A stretch of 22,500 bases of DNA, taken from Chara braunii. Its lineage: Eukaryota > Streptophyta > Charophyceae > Charales > Characeae. Position numbers and translations under genes: made by a program. The notes below the pieces were generated by a model, which saw only the letters and a list, made by a program, of their open reading frames with translations, was not told the DNA's origin and searched no databases. The stretch is from contig BFEA01000369.1 of NCBI GenBank assembly GCA_003427395.1, forward strand, positions 371,790-394,289, read 5' to 3'. Below are positions 8,116-17,326 of this stretch, one piece after another; position 1 is the stretch's first letter; every line of letters begins with the position of its first letter.

Positions 8116-10094
8116 GTGAGTGATGCAAGCACTTGTGAGGAGGAGTTGTTAGTGGATGACCGTAGGACTACTCGTAGTACTGCTCTCAGTCGACCTTTGA
8201 CTTTGCTAGAGTTAGGTCCAGAAGATGAGAGGAGACTGTGGAGAGAGGCTAGAGAGAGAACAACAGCAAGAAGAGCGAGGGTCGCTGGGGATAGTGCCAG
8301 GTCTAGGATTTCAGCTAGCACCGGTACGACCATGGCTACTTCCTCTACCATGTCGCATGCCTCTTCACAGGCCACTTCGTCAGGAGTTAGTTAGAGTGGT
8401 TCTCGGGTTTCCATTAGCCAGAGTGTTGGCTTGCAAGTCAGCCAACAGGCTCAACTCACGCCAGAGGATTATGAGATCCTCCAAGCGGAAGAACTTCGGG
8501 ATGAGCTACAGCGACAATTGGATGAGGCAGCAGAGAGAAGAAGAAGAGCAATTATGAGAAAAGCTAGACTCGGTAATAAATTGCAGGAGCTAAGCAGATT
8601 AGAAGCATTAGATGAGTCAACACTTGACCCTGCGATGCGAGCACTGCGTAACTCGCTCCTTTGTGTGGCGGAGACGCAGGTAGTTCAGCAGGAGGTGTTG
8701 GTTGAACTAGTGGTAGTTCAGCAGGAGGTGTTGGTTGAACTAGTGGTAGGCCAGAAACGAATTTTGGTTGCACTATAGGCTCCTCGTCCAGTGATGAGGC
8801 AGCCTCAGTTTGCTGTAGCTCCCCCTTCGGGTGCGGGTCCATCAGTGACGCCGTCGCCGATAGGGCCTTCGTTCTCACCTATGTTTGGCATGCCCCCTCC
8901 AGGTGGTTATGTAGCAACTAGTGGTCCGGTTCGTAAAGTCCCAGCCGTACCATCGACGACAGTGGTTACTACAGTCCCACTGTCAAGCCAGGCCCAGGTT
9001 AGTGTGCAGCAACCTGTTTCGGTGGCTATGCAGCCACTGCAGCAATCCCCTGGGCCAATGCAGCCTATGCAGTGAATGCCCCAAATACCCTTGCTGGGTC
9101 CTAAACCCTTCTCCAGCAACAGGAAGAAGGATAAGGATTTGGACACCTGGGTAAGGACGGTGCCTACCTATGTGAGGCACAAGCTTACCAGGCCGGAGCA
9201 AGAAGTTGTCCTGGCTGCCTCCTTTCTAGAGGGGTCAGCAGCCCGCTGGTTGAATGGCCTAGTGCAGCAGCAGGGCTATGGTCAGAACTTCGATGCTTGG
9301 GCCTAGGCCTAGACATTGGAAGAGTTCGTACGGTCCGTGTATAATAGGTGGCATGACCCGCAAGGGGCCCAAAAGGCCACAGACGTGATCAACAGTTTTT
9401 GTGCCAGAAGGTAGAAGAATGTTAGAGAGCTTACGGATATCGTAGAACGTCTGCTCGTGGTACCTGGTGTGCGCTATGACCAGCAGGTACTCCTTACAGA
9501 TACCTTAGATGTCTGCCTTCAAAGGTTAGGACAAAGCTGGTAAATGAGGCCTATGTTGAACAGCACAACTTCGCTTCATTCAGCAAGAAGGCCTTAGACA
9601 TAGAGGCAAAATTGGGATTTGCGCATCAGAGTCAGGGGGAGGATGGTAGGAAGAAGAGACTACCCCAGGACTGGAAGAAGAAAGGTCAACTAATGTTCGT
9701 TGACCACGATGGTCAAGCAACAGAAATGGACGACTTCCAAGACCTTGGGGAGGAGACAAAGCACGATGGGGCCAGCGAGGCTTCGGATGGGGGAGTTGTG
9801 GCACCCATCAAGGAAAAGGCTAGGGGGAACGGGAAAAAGAAGGTAGGTCGGTCTACGGGTCAGGGCGACCAAGGAACGCCCGCATGGGTGAAACTTGGTT
9901 TAGAGTATGAGGTGTGGAGGGACCGAGTCACTAGGGCCACATACATGAACTGTGGCAACTATGGCCACACGTCCCGAACGTGCCGAGGCAAGAAAGTCCT
10001 AACGAGGGTACACTCTCCGACGGTGGTGGGACTATCTTCGAACCCTAGCGATGTTTCTACGAGCACTTCGCAGGGAAACACCTCGAGCCAGTAG
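8116..10094 (+). pseudogene. Gag polyprotein of the gypsy element, broken
   Basis: One frame can be followed through in-frame stops near 8393, 8776, 9073, 9304 and 9310, then shifts near 9535 into the frame ending at 10094. The N-terminal part is charged and likely helical (EELRDELQRQLDEAAERRRR, near 8488-8547). A Pro/Gln-rich linker follows. The capsid-like region starts near 9076 and includes LDTWVRTVPTYVRHKL and AASFLEGSAARWLNGL, then LEEFVRSVYNRWHDP, as in Retrotrans_gag domains. A basic stretch (KEKARGNGKKKVG) precedes a nucleocapsid zinc knuckle YMNCGNYGHTSRTC near 9946-9987. Its first cysteine is Tyr (TAC), so the CCHC knuckle is broken. The start is uncertain: the frame opens at a GTG at 8116. 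Confidence 0.85.
8681..8746 (+). repeat. 33-bp tandem duplication inside Gag
   Basis: TAGTTCAGCAGGAGGTGTTG starts at 8681 and again at 8714. The unit of 33 bp is repeated exactly, in frame, giving a doubled VVQQEVLVELV peptide. The identity suggests the duplication is younger than most other damage to the element. Confidence 0.9.
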
Positions 10095-10123
10095 GAGTTT
10101 TAGCTGCTCTTACTCGCTCTGAA

Positions 10124-10882
10124 GTGGTAATGTTGCCTTCCCCACTTCAGGCGTTGGCCAGGGCTAGTGACCCACGTATCGTCCCGCAAACACATTCAGA
10201 CCCACCGATGCTCTGTTCGAGAGATGTGTCTGAGGCCTTAGAAGAGTTAGAAACTGAGTCGTCAGGGAAGGACCCCAGAGACTCTTGGGCGATGATCAGT
10301 AGAGGTCCAAAGGGTGAACATTTCGTGGTAGAGGTTGATGTAGGTGGCCGCAAAGTTGGCGCCTTCGCAGACATAGGCTCTACACGAAACTTCATCAGTC
10401 GTGCTTGTGTGGATAGACTGCGCTTAGTGGACCAAGTGCAGCGGCTTAGCAGAACTGTAGCTTCTACACTAGCCAACAAGCACCAAATGGTAGTTAAAGA
10501 CTATGTCAAGGACGCAGTCTGTTCCTTCTCTTATGGAGGAGGGGACGTGAGACATAAAATCTCATTCCTCGTCAGCGACGAACTGCCCTTCGATATGCTA
10601 CTAGGCATGTACTACCTCGAGGTCGCGCAACCTCAATTTGATTGGGATAGGAAGGTGTTGATACACAAGCTGCCAAACGGTAGAACCGTTAGACTGCAGA
10701 AGTACAAAGCTAACAGTCTCGTGGAGAACTACGGCTGCATGTGCGCTTCGTCTTTCTATAACTACTACAAGCAGAATCACGAGGAGGGCATGTATCTAGT
10801 CTTTGTCTCTGAAAAAGGGGAGGTTGTTAAAACACCCCCAGAGATAGAATCAGTCGTCGCACAATATTCCGACCTTTTTTAG
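10124..10882 (+). pseudogene. Aspartic protease region of the gypsy Pol
   Basis: This 252-residue frame begins just downstream of the Gag stop, in a different frame. Retroviral-type protease features follow FVVEVDVGGRKVGAFADIGS (about residues 67-86): hydrophobic, then the active-site loop, then TRNFIS. The usual catalytic triplet D-S/T-G reads D-I-G, so the conserved Ser/Thr is lost. A second hydrophobic strand with LPFDMLLGMYYLE (residues 155-167) fits the ILG-type flap region. The frame stops at TAG 10880-10882 (PTFF*), but the same frame continues into the reverse transcriptase with [16 protein letters not shown]. That stop is therefore a point mutation inside Pol. Confidence 0.85.
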
Positions 10883-11718
10883 GAGCTCACAGGCGTGGTA
10901 GAGAGGGAGGTGGTCCATGCAATAGAGGTTGTCCCAGGTAGTAAGGTACCTAGAGGACGAATCTATAGGATGTCCCCTGTGGAGTTGGATGAGCTCCGCC
11001 GCCAGCTCAAGGAGCTCACAGAAAAGGGATGGATTCGGCCTAGTACCTCCCCTTACGGTGCGCCAGTCTTATTTGTCTCAAAGAAGGGAGGTACCTTGAG
11101 GATATGGATTGACTATAGGGGCCTCAATGCCATCACCGTAGAGAACGAGGAGCCCCTACCTCGCATCGACCTCTTGGATAGAGTGCAGGGATGTCGGTAC
11201 TTCACCAAGATCTGAAGTCCGGATACCATCAAATTGCCATTAGACCTGAGAATCAGCACAAAACCGCATCTCAGACCAGGTACGGTCTGTACGAGTTCGT
11301 GGTGATGTCCTTTGGCCTATACAATGCACCTGGTACATTCCAGCACGCGGTGAACAGGATATTTCGTGATTACTTAGACAAGTTTATCGTCGTGTACCTC
11401 GACGATATTCTTATCTTTAGTAGGACTGTAGAGGAGCACGCTAAGCACTTGAAAATAGTGCTAGGTCTCCTAAGACAGCACCAATACAAGGTTAACTTGG
11501 AGAAATGTGAGTTTGGTCGCACCAAGATTTTGTACTTGGGTCATGAAATCTCAGCAGATGGATTGAGTTCGGATGATGCTAAGGTGGCCAGCATACGTGA
11601 CTGGCCCAGACCTCAGACTGTTACTGAGGTCAGATCGTTTTTGGGGATGACGGGCTACTATCATCCGTTTGTAAAGAACTATAGTACTATAGCTTCCCCA
11701 TTAACAAATCTAACTTGA
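10883..11718 (+). pseudogene. Reverse transcriptase region of the gypsy Pol
   Basis: The order is [39 protein letters not shown], then YFTKI and, after a frame change, [24 protein letters not shown] is present, as is the catalytic YLDDILIFS (near 11395-11421), which is intact with both aspartates. The C-terminal part KCEFGRTKILYLGHEISADG and RSFLGMTGYYHPFVKNYS is the gypsy thumb/connection. TTCACCAAGATCTGAAG at 11201-11217 lacks four bases relative to the expected TK-I-D-L-K sequence. That causes the -1 shift and the TGA at 11213-11215. A further in-frame TGA closes the frame at 11716-11718. The protein would have copied element RNA into DNA. Confidence 0.92.
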
Positions 11719-12200
11719 CTGGACACCTCTTGGGAGTGGACTGAAGAGTGTGAGGTGACCTTCAGGAAACTGAAGTATGCCCTAACACACTACGAGGTCT
11801 TAAACTTCCGGATCCTGATAAATCATTTGTAGTGACCACAGACGCTAACCAATATGGCATAGGCGCGGTCCTCACGCAAAAGAAGGGGACCAAGTTGAGA
11901 CCTATCGAGTGCATGAGTAAGAAGATGTCATCTCATAAACTAGCCAACTCCACTTATGAGCGTGCGCTCTATGCCTTGTATAGAGCGCTAGTACATTGGA
12001 GACACTATCTCCTTGGCAAATTTTTCTATGTGAGATCTGACCATGAGACCTTGCGCTGGATTAAGACACAGTCGGTACTCTCCGACGCACTCAAACAATG
12101 GATACAAGTGATAGACATGTACGACTATCAACTTGATCCAATCAAGGGTGAGTACAACAAAGTAGTTGATGCACTATCTCGTCGGGCAGATTATCTGGGC
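11719..12200 (+). pseudogene. RNase H region of the gypsy Pol
   Basis: After the stop at 11718 the old frame still reads LDTSWEWTEECEVTFRKLKY. A shift near 11795 then leads to LPDPDKSFVVTTDANQYGIG and AVLTQKKGTKLRPIECMSKK. The first catalytic Asp (TTDAN), the Asp of RSDHETLRWI and that of VVDALSRR are present. The motif with the catalytic glutamate, usually YERELYAL in related elements, reads YERALYALYRAL, so Glu is probably replaced by Ala. The domain would degrade RNA in RNA-DNA hybrids. It continues directly into the integrase N-terminus. Confidence 0.88.
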
Positions 12201-13180
12201 GCACTGGTGACTGAATTTGGTATATCCAACGACTTAACTCGATCATTGGTGGAAGCCTATCAGCAAGATCTAGTTATGTATGAGATCATCCATAGATTCC
12301 AAGCAAAGGACAAAAAGACTTTGGATGAATTTAGGATGGTAGACGGCTTGCTGTTTCTTGAGAAGGCAGGGAATAAAAAACTATGTGTTCCCAGTAGTGA
12401 GTCTTTGCGTGGTTTATTTTTAGGAGAATGTCATGATGCAACTGGTCATTTTGGTTATAAAAAAACTTCAGCTAATCTACTGCATTCTGGTGGCCCACTA
12501 TGATGTAAGATGCAAAAAGGTATGTTGAAACCTGCCAGGTTTGCCAAAGGGACAGACCCAGGACTCAGGCTCCGCTTGGGCTCATCAAGCCCTTACCAAT
12601 TCTTGAAGGTCCTGGTCAGAGTGTTTCCATGGATTTCATGGATACCCTTGTGAGCAGTAGGTCTGGAAAAAGACACATCTTCGTGATAGTGGACCGCTTT
12701 TCTAAGCATGCAAGACTTATCGCTATGCCAGAAACTGTTAAAACCGACTATGTCATCAGACTGTTTCTGGATAATTGGGTCAGGGATTTTGGACTACCTA
12801 CGTCGATAGTAAGTGACGGGGATGTAAGGTTGACCAGCAAACTGTGGCAAATGACAGTTGCACAAATGGGTACCAAGCTCCAAATGACGTCAGGGAATCA
12901 CCCTGAGTCAAATGGCCAGGCAGAACAAATGAACCGGGTCATACAACACCTACTTCGGCATTATATCAAGCCAAGTCAGGATGACTGGGACGAGAAGTTA
13001 CCTCTCGTTGCCAGCCTGTACAACAATGTCGTGCACAATACTACTGGTATGACTCCCAACCAGCTGCATCTTGGTTGGAAGCCCAGAAGTGCACTTGACT
13101 TTCTGCTACAAGAAACGCAACCCACTGCAGCACCTGGCAGCATAGAGTTTAATGTCAAGTATGAACAGATGGTGCAGTAG
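12201..13180 (+). pseudogene. Integrase region of the gypsy Pol
   Basis: The HHCC zinc-binding end starts in ECHDATGHFGYKKTSANL (12427-12480). A frameshift near 12485 and a TAA (12506-12508) interrupt it before DAKRYVETCQVCQRDRP, where both cysteines survive. The catalytic core keeps its three acidic residues: Asp in VSMDFMDTLV, Asp in LPTSIVSDGD, and Glu in ESNGQAEQMNRVIQ. WKPRSALDFLL follows. The frame stops at TAG 13178-13180. The protein would have joined element DNA to the genome. Confidence 0.92.
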
Positions 13181-13735
13181 GTCGTTGAACATATTAGGAA
13201 GTCTCAGGATGCTATGATCGCATCTGAGAATAAACATAGATGGCCCTCTAACTTTCAGGTAGGTGATAGAGTCTGGGTAAAGTCATTTGAACTGGGTCAG
13301 GAGATGGGGATTTCATGAAAACTGATGCCACAGTACTTTGGGCCCTGGGAGATCTTAGACATTGTATGGGATCAACTGGATGGACCTTCATACCTGATTC
13401 GCATTCCTCCACACTTGTTTTCCATGCATCCAAGCTAGCACCTTTTGCTGCCACATATCAGTTTCCCTCCAGGAGATCAATGCTGCCCCCAACCATGGAT
13501 GGCGAAGTGGACATAGACCAGATCGTGGAGCATCGTCTGATGCCGGTTCCTCGACCACCGGGCAGAGGCCACCCTGCTAAGCCAAAAATGCAGTACCAGG
13601 TCAGATTTAGACATCATCTAGACCCCAACAAAGATCGGTGGTTCAACAGAGAAGAACTCATGAGAACTGCACCTCAAGTCATTGCAGGCTATGAAAGAGA
13701 TCTTAAAGGGAAGGTGCCTGCATAATAGAAAACTT
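13181..13735 (+). pseudogene. Integrase C-terminus with chromodomain-like tail
   Basis: In the integrase frame, VVEHIRKSQDAMIASENKHR and FQVGDRVWVKS, then a TGA (13316-13318), then LMPQYFGPWEILDIV can be read. This is the GPY/F-type module of gypsy integrases. Another shift near 13420 leads to FHASKLAPF. Downstream EVDIDQIVEHRL, a Pro/Gly linker, MQYQVRFRHHLDPNKDRWFN and REELMRTAPQVIAGYE have the chromodomain pattern: V-E-x-I-x-x-R, then Y-x-V-x-F/W, then W-x-x-x-x-x-L. Chromodomains steer chromovirus integration toward heterochromatin. The match is moderate because the aromatic cage is only partly conserved. The frame ends TAA 13723-13725. Confidence 0.75.
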
Positions 13736-13755
13736 CTCAGAGGACTATCGAAGTA

Positions 13756-13768
13756 CAAGAGGAGGGAA
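13756..13768 (+). other. Polypurine tract before the 3' LTR
   Basis: AAGAGGAGGGAA lies directly upstream of TGCGAGG. A purine run at this place primes second-strand synthesis in LTR elements, and it fixes the 3' LTR start at 13769. Confidence 0.75.
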
Positions 13769-14448
13769 TGCGAGGATGTGGGTCCTCGGCAGGCCTAAGG
13801 GGCCCCCTACAGCATATGTGCCCGCCCTAAGTGAAGGCGGGCCTAACAAATCACGAGAGGCCCTTGGCTGTTAATTTCGCATTTGGAGTCCAGGCAGTTT
13901 CATCCCGCCAGTTGGTTGAAGGGAAACACAGGCCGAGCAGCGTGGAAATTCCCAGGCCTTCTAGGCCTTTCCGAAAGCACAGGCCCTGGGCCAGATTTGC
14001 AGCCTCATACACAAACATTTGGGAGGCCCAACCGAATGAGGCCCAGTAGCTGCACCAGAAGCGCAGCATCCTGGGGCCTACAGGAAGCTTCTGGGCCCAG
14101 GCCAGGCCAGCCAGGCTGCCGAATGAATCAGGCTCTTTCCATATAGGAAAGAGCTCGCTGCCTAGCCAGCCAGTCGGGCACTCGCATGCTGGCGGCAGCG
14201 CTGCTGGAGCTAAAGCTCGTGGGCTGCTGCTAGCATTGAGTGGCGAGGTGCAAGCACGTGCGGTCGTGCAGGGTGCAGGACGCTGCTGAGGGCAACGCCA
14301 TAGCCCAGCCTCCATAGCTGGCAGGGCTTGGATGAACAGTGAGGCGCAGGGTGGTCTTCAGGTGTACAACAAAGGGGGACGTGGGAGAGAGTCGAGGGAG
14401 AGAGAGAAGGATGATGATGATGATGATGTGAGGGCACATACCTGGTAC
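13769..14448 (+). repeat. 3' LTR of the gypsy element (homologous part)
   Basis: It matches the 5' LTR from TGCGAGGATGTGGG to GGTAC, with many substitutions and a shorter GAT-triplet run. The polyadenylation-like AATAAA of the 5' LTR is AACAAA here (about 14370). Past 14448 the LTRs diverge, but LTR sequence may continue to about 14772. There TTTTCCTTGCA is followed by ACAA, matching the bases just left of the 5' LTR. The C/A-rich composition of the left flank resumes beyond that point. Confidence 0.88.
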
Positions 14449-16230
14449 TGGCGATGGTTCTGCATGGGCGACATCTTCAAGTTCTTCGGGTGCTGCTGAC
14501 GTCAACAGTTGCATTGTCAATTAGTAGGTTAGTAGTAGCTGTGTAGGGAGTAGGCTGGGCGCCGAGCGCCAAGTAGGGAGATAGAGACTGGATACATATG
14601 TTGGTGGTGGCGAGAGCAAGCTCTCATTGACATTGACTTTCAGTGCTACGATTCTCCATTGGTGTTATATTGGTGCAATGCTGCTTCCTGAACACTGTGT
14701 TACGATTTGGCTTTCAATTTGATTGTGCAATCTGAATATTATCATCTCGCTTCTGTTTATTTTCCTTGCAACAACCCTAATCTAGCGAAAACACGTAAAC
14801 AAGATATTCAATGATTTCATCCTACTTACCCACTACCAACCAAAAACACAAACAAAATCCCCAATGGTATCATGGACTTACCCACGGACTAACAACGAGG
14901 TAACACTTCAACTTCATCCTAAAAGCACTAACACAATGGACACCAACCCTAATTAAAGAATTCACAACCCTACTTATCGAATCACCAGTCCACACAATAC
15001 CAATTACACGTCCCAAACAACCGTGACCAGTACTACTCTATACTAACAAGACTTAGCCTAAGGATTAGAATCTAGTAGAACACAATCATCTATACTCACT
15101 ACACAGAACACAACGCTTGCAATTCAGGGAAGCACAGTCTATGATTTGTCAGAGCAACAAAAATCAGAAAATCTTGAGCAACACCCCGCCCGAAGTAGGA
15201 GCAAAGGCAACTGCTGACAACCCCGCTCACAACTTGAAGTCTGTTGTCAGCGACGGTGGACGATACCGATCACGGCATGAAGTTCGTCATCTGTCTCCTG
15301 GAAGTCAACGTTTATCGATGCACTCCCGTCCCTCATCTCCAGCTCTTCATCCAAATAAACTGCATCCGCTCCAGCAATGCAATCATTCCCCGTATTTGTA
15401 ATCAGCGGGCAAAGCCCTTGATCAGGTAGTAATACTGATATGCACGATGTGCAGATCCTGCCCGTTGACCGACCCCACATCTCTCTCCTTCCTTCTACAG
15501 CCAATCTAGGATTACCAAGTTTCGTCGGCCAAGATTAGGCTATGGAAGGTGCATGGTTGTGGCCCCTCGAAGAGGCCTCCACCTCAACGCCCACACACTC
15601 TATCACCTCTCCCCCTCCGCCACACCCAACAACCAGTTCTGGCTAAGCGCAACTTATCCACAACTGCCCCCGTGTGAATGCTGCGCTAGCACGCTGTACT
15701 TTCTACTCAGCTGAAATTTTTACCAGTACCTCGCCCAGCTATTGAAGCCGAGCCTGAAAATAACCTGCGCACCAAAAAAAAAAGGAACAGGTGTGAGTCT
15801 CATTTTGGCTGGCGGTCCGGTATCCCAACCCCTGAAAGTTGCGGCCGTATACAGCCGCATATTTGTATTTTAAACGGGGCCCACCCATCGACAGCGGCCC
15901 CTCACCTCTAGTTTCGGAGGCCCGAAACAAAACAACCGTCACCGATGAAATTTATCAACGGCGTCCGGCCCCGAAAATTGCAGCTTGACAAGCCGCATCT
16001 CCGAAAAATAGCTGGGAAAGGCACTGATGGGGGAAAGGTACTGATGGTTTAAAACACGAGTACCTTTCCCCGTAAGAAAAACGAGTGACACGGGAAACTT
16101 TCGACCGTCAGGGTATTGGACTGAAATGGCTTGCAGCGCCAGCGAAAATGAGGCCAGAGCCGGTTTGTTGTTTTTTTTGGTCCGCAGGGCGATTTAGGCT
16201 CAGCACCGGTAGCTGAGAAAGGTATTGCTG
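14449..16230. other. Noncoding stretch right of the gypsy element
   Basis: 14449-14772 may be the rest of the 3' LTR. From 14773 to about 15100 the plus strand is strikingly A/C-rich, like 7180-7330 on the other side. Short frames in 15117-15504 and 15739-15942 show no domain. Near 16028-16069, GGGGAAAGGTACT and AGTACCTTTCCCC form a 13-bp inverted repeat around an A/T-rich loop. No RNA gene, tRNA or promoter could be supported. Confidence 0.5.
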
Positions 16231-16255
16231 AGAAAGGTACTGCAATACCTTTCTC
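16214..16255. repeat. 14-bp inverted repeat at the U2 5' end
   Basis: GAGAAAGGTATTGC (16214-16227) is the exact reverse complement of GCAATACCTTTCTC (16242-16255), which contains the first 11 bases of the U2 copy. A second related copy, GAGAAAGGTACTGC, lies between them at 16230-16243. Confidence 0.85.
16231..16242. repeat. Left target duplication of the U2 retrocopy
   Basis: AGAAAGGTACTG here is repeated exactly at 21393-21404, directly after the A-rich tail that follows the second U2 piece. The left copy ends two bases before the U2 start. Confidence 0.75.
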
Positions 16256-16292
16256 GTCCTTTTGGCTAAGATCAAATGTAGTATCTGTTCTT
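16245..16292 (+). pseudogene. U2 snRNA copy, 5' part (split by a LINE)
   Basis: The first 48 bases of U2 are present with about two changes: ATACCTTTCTCG, CCTTTTGGCTAAGATCAA, TGTAGTATCTGTTCTT. The segment begins exactly at the RNA's first base and includes the GTAGTA that pairs with intron branch points. The 5' end has the plant form of U2 as I know it. No plant snRNA upstream element (RTCCCACATCG) or TATA box is seen at the proper distance, so this is not a working gene. At 16291 it runs into T's, the tail of LINE copy 2. The U2 sequence resumes at 21346. Confidence 0.88.
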
Positions 16293-16313
16293 TTTTTTTT
16301 TTCTTTTTTTTTT

Positions 16314-16440
16314 ATTATAAACGCCCCTTTTAGTGTTAGTGGTGATGGTAAGAGCCACCACCACTAGCACCTGGGGGAAGGCTCCATCTATTGGTGGGGA
16401 GCAACACCTGCTGGAAAACGGGTCCAGCGTCCCTTATAGA
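16314..16440 (-). promoter_or_regulatory. Structured 3' end of LINE copy 2
   Basis: Plus-strand GTGTTAGTGGTGATGG (16334-16349) pairs with CCACCACCACTAGCAC (16356-16371) at 14 of 16 positions. A second small stem is GCTGG (16410-16414) with CCAGC (16424-16428) around nine bases. Both stems recur in LINE copy 1, and the small one in other elements here. Such hairpins are plausible reverse transcriptase recognition sites. Confidence 0.6.
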
Positions 16441-16687
16441 GATTGAGTTTGAAATGCCTCTGAGAAGAGGGCAAGTGAAAAACATTGAGCAAGATATTAG
16501 AGGGGGAGCCTCTTAGCCCTGAACCAGGCTCCAGATGCCTACTATTGTAAACTAGTTCCTCCCTCCTACCAAAGCCAGAGGTGATGGGGGGAAAAAATCG
16601 ACAAAATCTGAAGAAGGCCGAGTGGGGAAAGCGGGGTCTATCTTCGTCCATTCTTGAAACACAAATGGTAGTCCCTTTCCCCGTCTC

Positions 16688-17305
16688 CTACAACATCCCC
16701 CCCCTGTCACTCCCTTTCCACTCTACCTTTGCAATCCACCCTCCTTGTTCCCCGCCCAGCCAGTCCTTGCAGAAACTTCCAATAATCTGTTTGATTTCCT
16801 GTTTGGAATGTAGAAAAGCGATTTTCTGTCTTCTTTCCCATTGAATAGTGATATCTTCTTGTATTTGTTCCTTTATTGAGTTGATAAATACCGTGCCATC
16901 ACTGCGTACCCCTTTCATTTCCAATGTGCATCGTCGCCACCAGATAGCCCAAATGATGGCCCGACGTCCCATTTTAAACATATTCCTTTCGAAGGTGGTG
17001 GCCTGTATTGGGGTCCATGCTTCGCAGAGGAGCGCTATCCAATCCCACGGCCAGGGCTGAGACGCACCTAAATGTCTCCAGAGGCAGTCCCACCACCTCC
17101 ACAACCATTTTGCTGCAAGGCACTGTAAAAAAATATGTTCTATGGTTTCGGGCCATTTCCTGGATGGGAAGGATTCTGCACATATCCTGTACCAGGGAAG
17201 CGCCAGCCCTTTTTGTTCCAGGCGTGTTCTGTCTATTAGCCAGTCATTTGTTGGCAAGCACCTATGTTCCACTTGCCATTGTAATGAGGCTAGTTTTGTC
17301 GGCAT
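16688..17305 (-). pseudogene. LINE copy 2 ORF2 C-terminal zinc-binding region
   Basis: The frame of about 205 residues has SLQWQVEHRCLPTNDWLIDR, then WYRICAES, then ETIEHIFLQCLAAKWLWRWW (residues 53-72). This matches the zinc-binding domain at the end of LINE ORF2 (zf-RVT: C-x2-C, H-x4-C). The second Cys (42), His 57 and Cys 62 are present. The expected first Cys is Tyr 39 (TAC), a single base change from TGC. The tail KQEIKQIIGSFCKDWLGGEQ leads to a stop. The domain is thought to bind nucleic acid during target-primed reverse transcription. Confidence 0.82.
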
Positions 17306-17326
17306 AAATTTGCTTGCCGTAAACCA

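Larger units (their letters stand above)
7335..14448 (+). mobile_element. Ty3/gypsy (chromovirus-like) LTR retrotransposon, decayed
   Basis: Two long direct repeats (7335-8017, 13769-14448) enclose an internal region coding, in order, for Gag, protease, reverse transcriptase, RNase H, integrase and a chromodomain-like tail. Integrase after reverse transcriptase is the Ty3/gypsy order. At least nine in-frame stops and five frameshifts are visible, and several active-site residues are lost, so it cannot move by itself. By hand I count about 45-50 substitutions between LTRs over some 640 bases. The right edge is uncertain: AACAA before the 5' LTR (7330-7334) recurs at 14772-14776, so the full 3' LTR may reach about 14772 and the 5' LTR may carry an internal deletion. 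Confidence 0.93.

Noticed and set aside
16245-16292. Functional U2 snRNA gene
   Set aside because: No upstream element or TATA box at plant snRNA spacing is seen, U2 ends near base 66, and a LINE interrupts it. CCCCACATCT near 15472 is too far away and imperfect.
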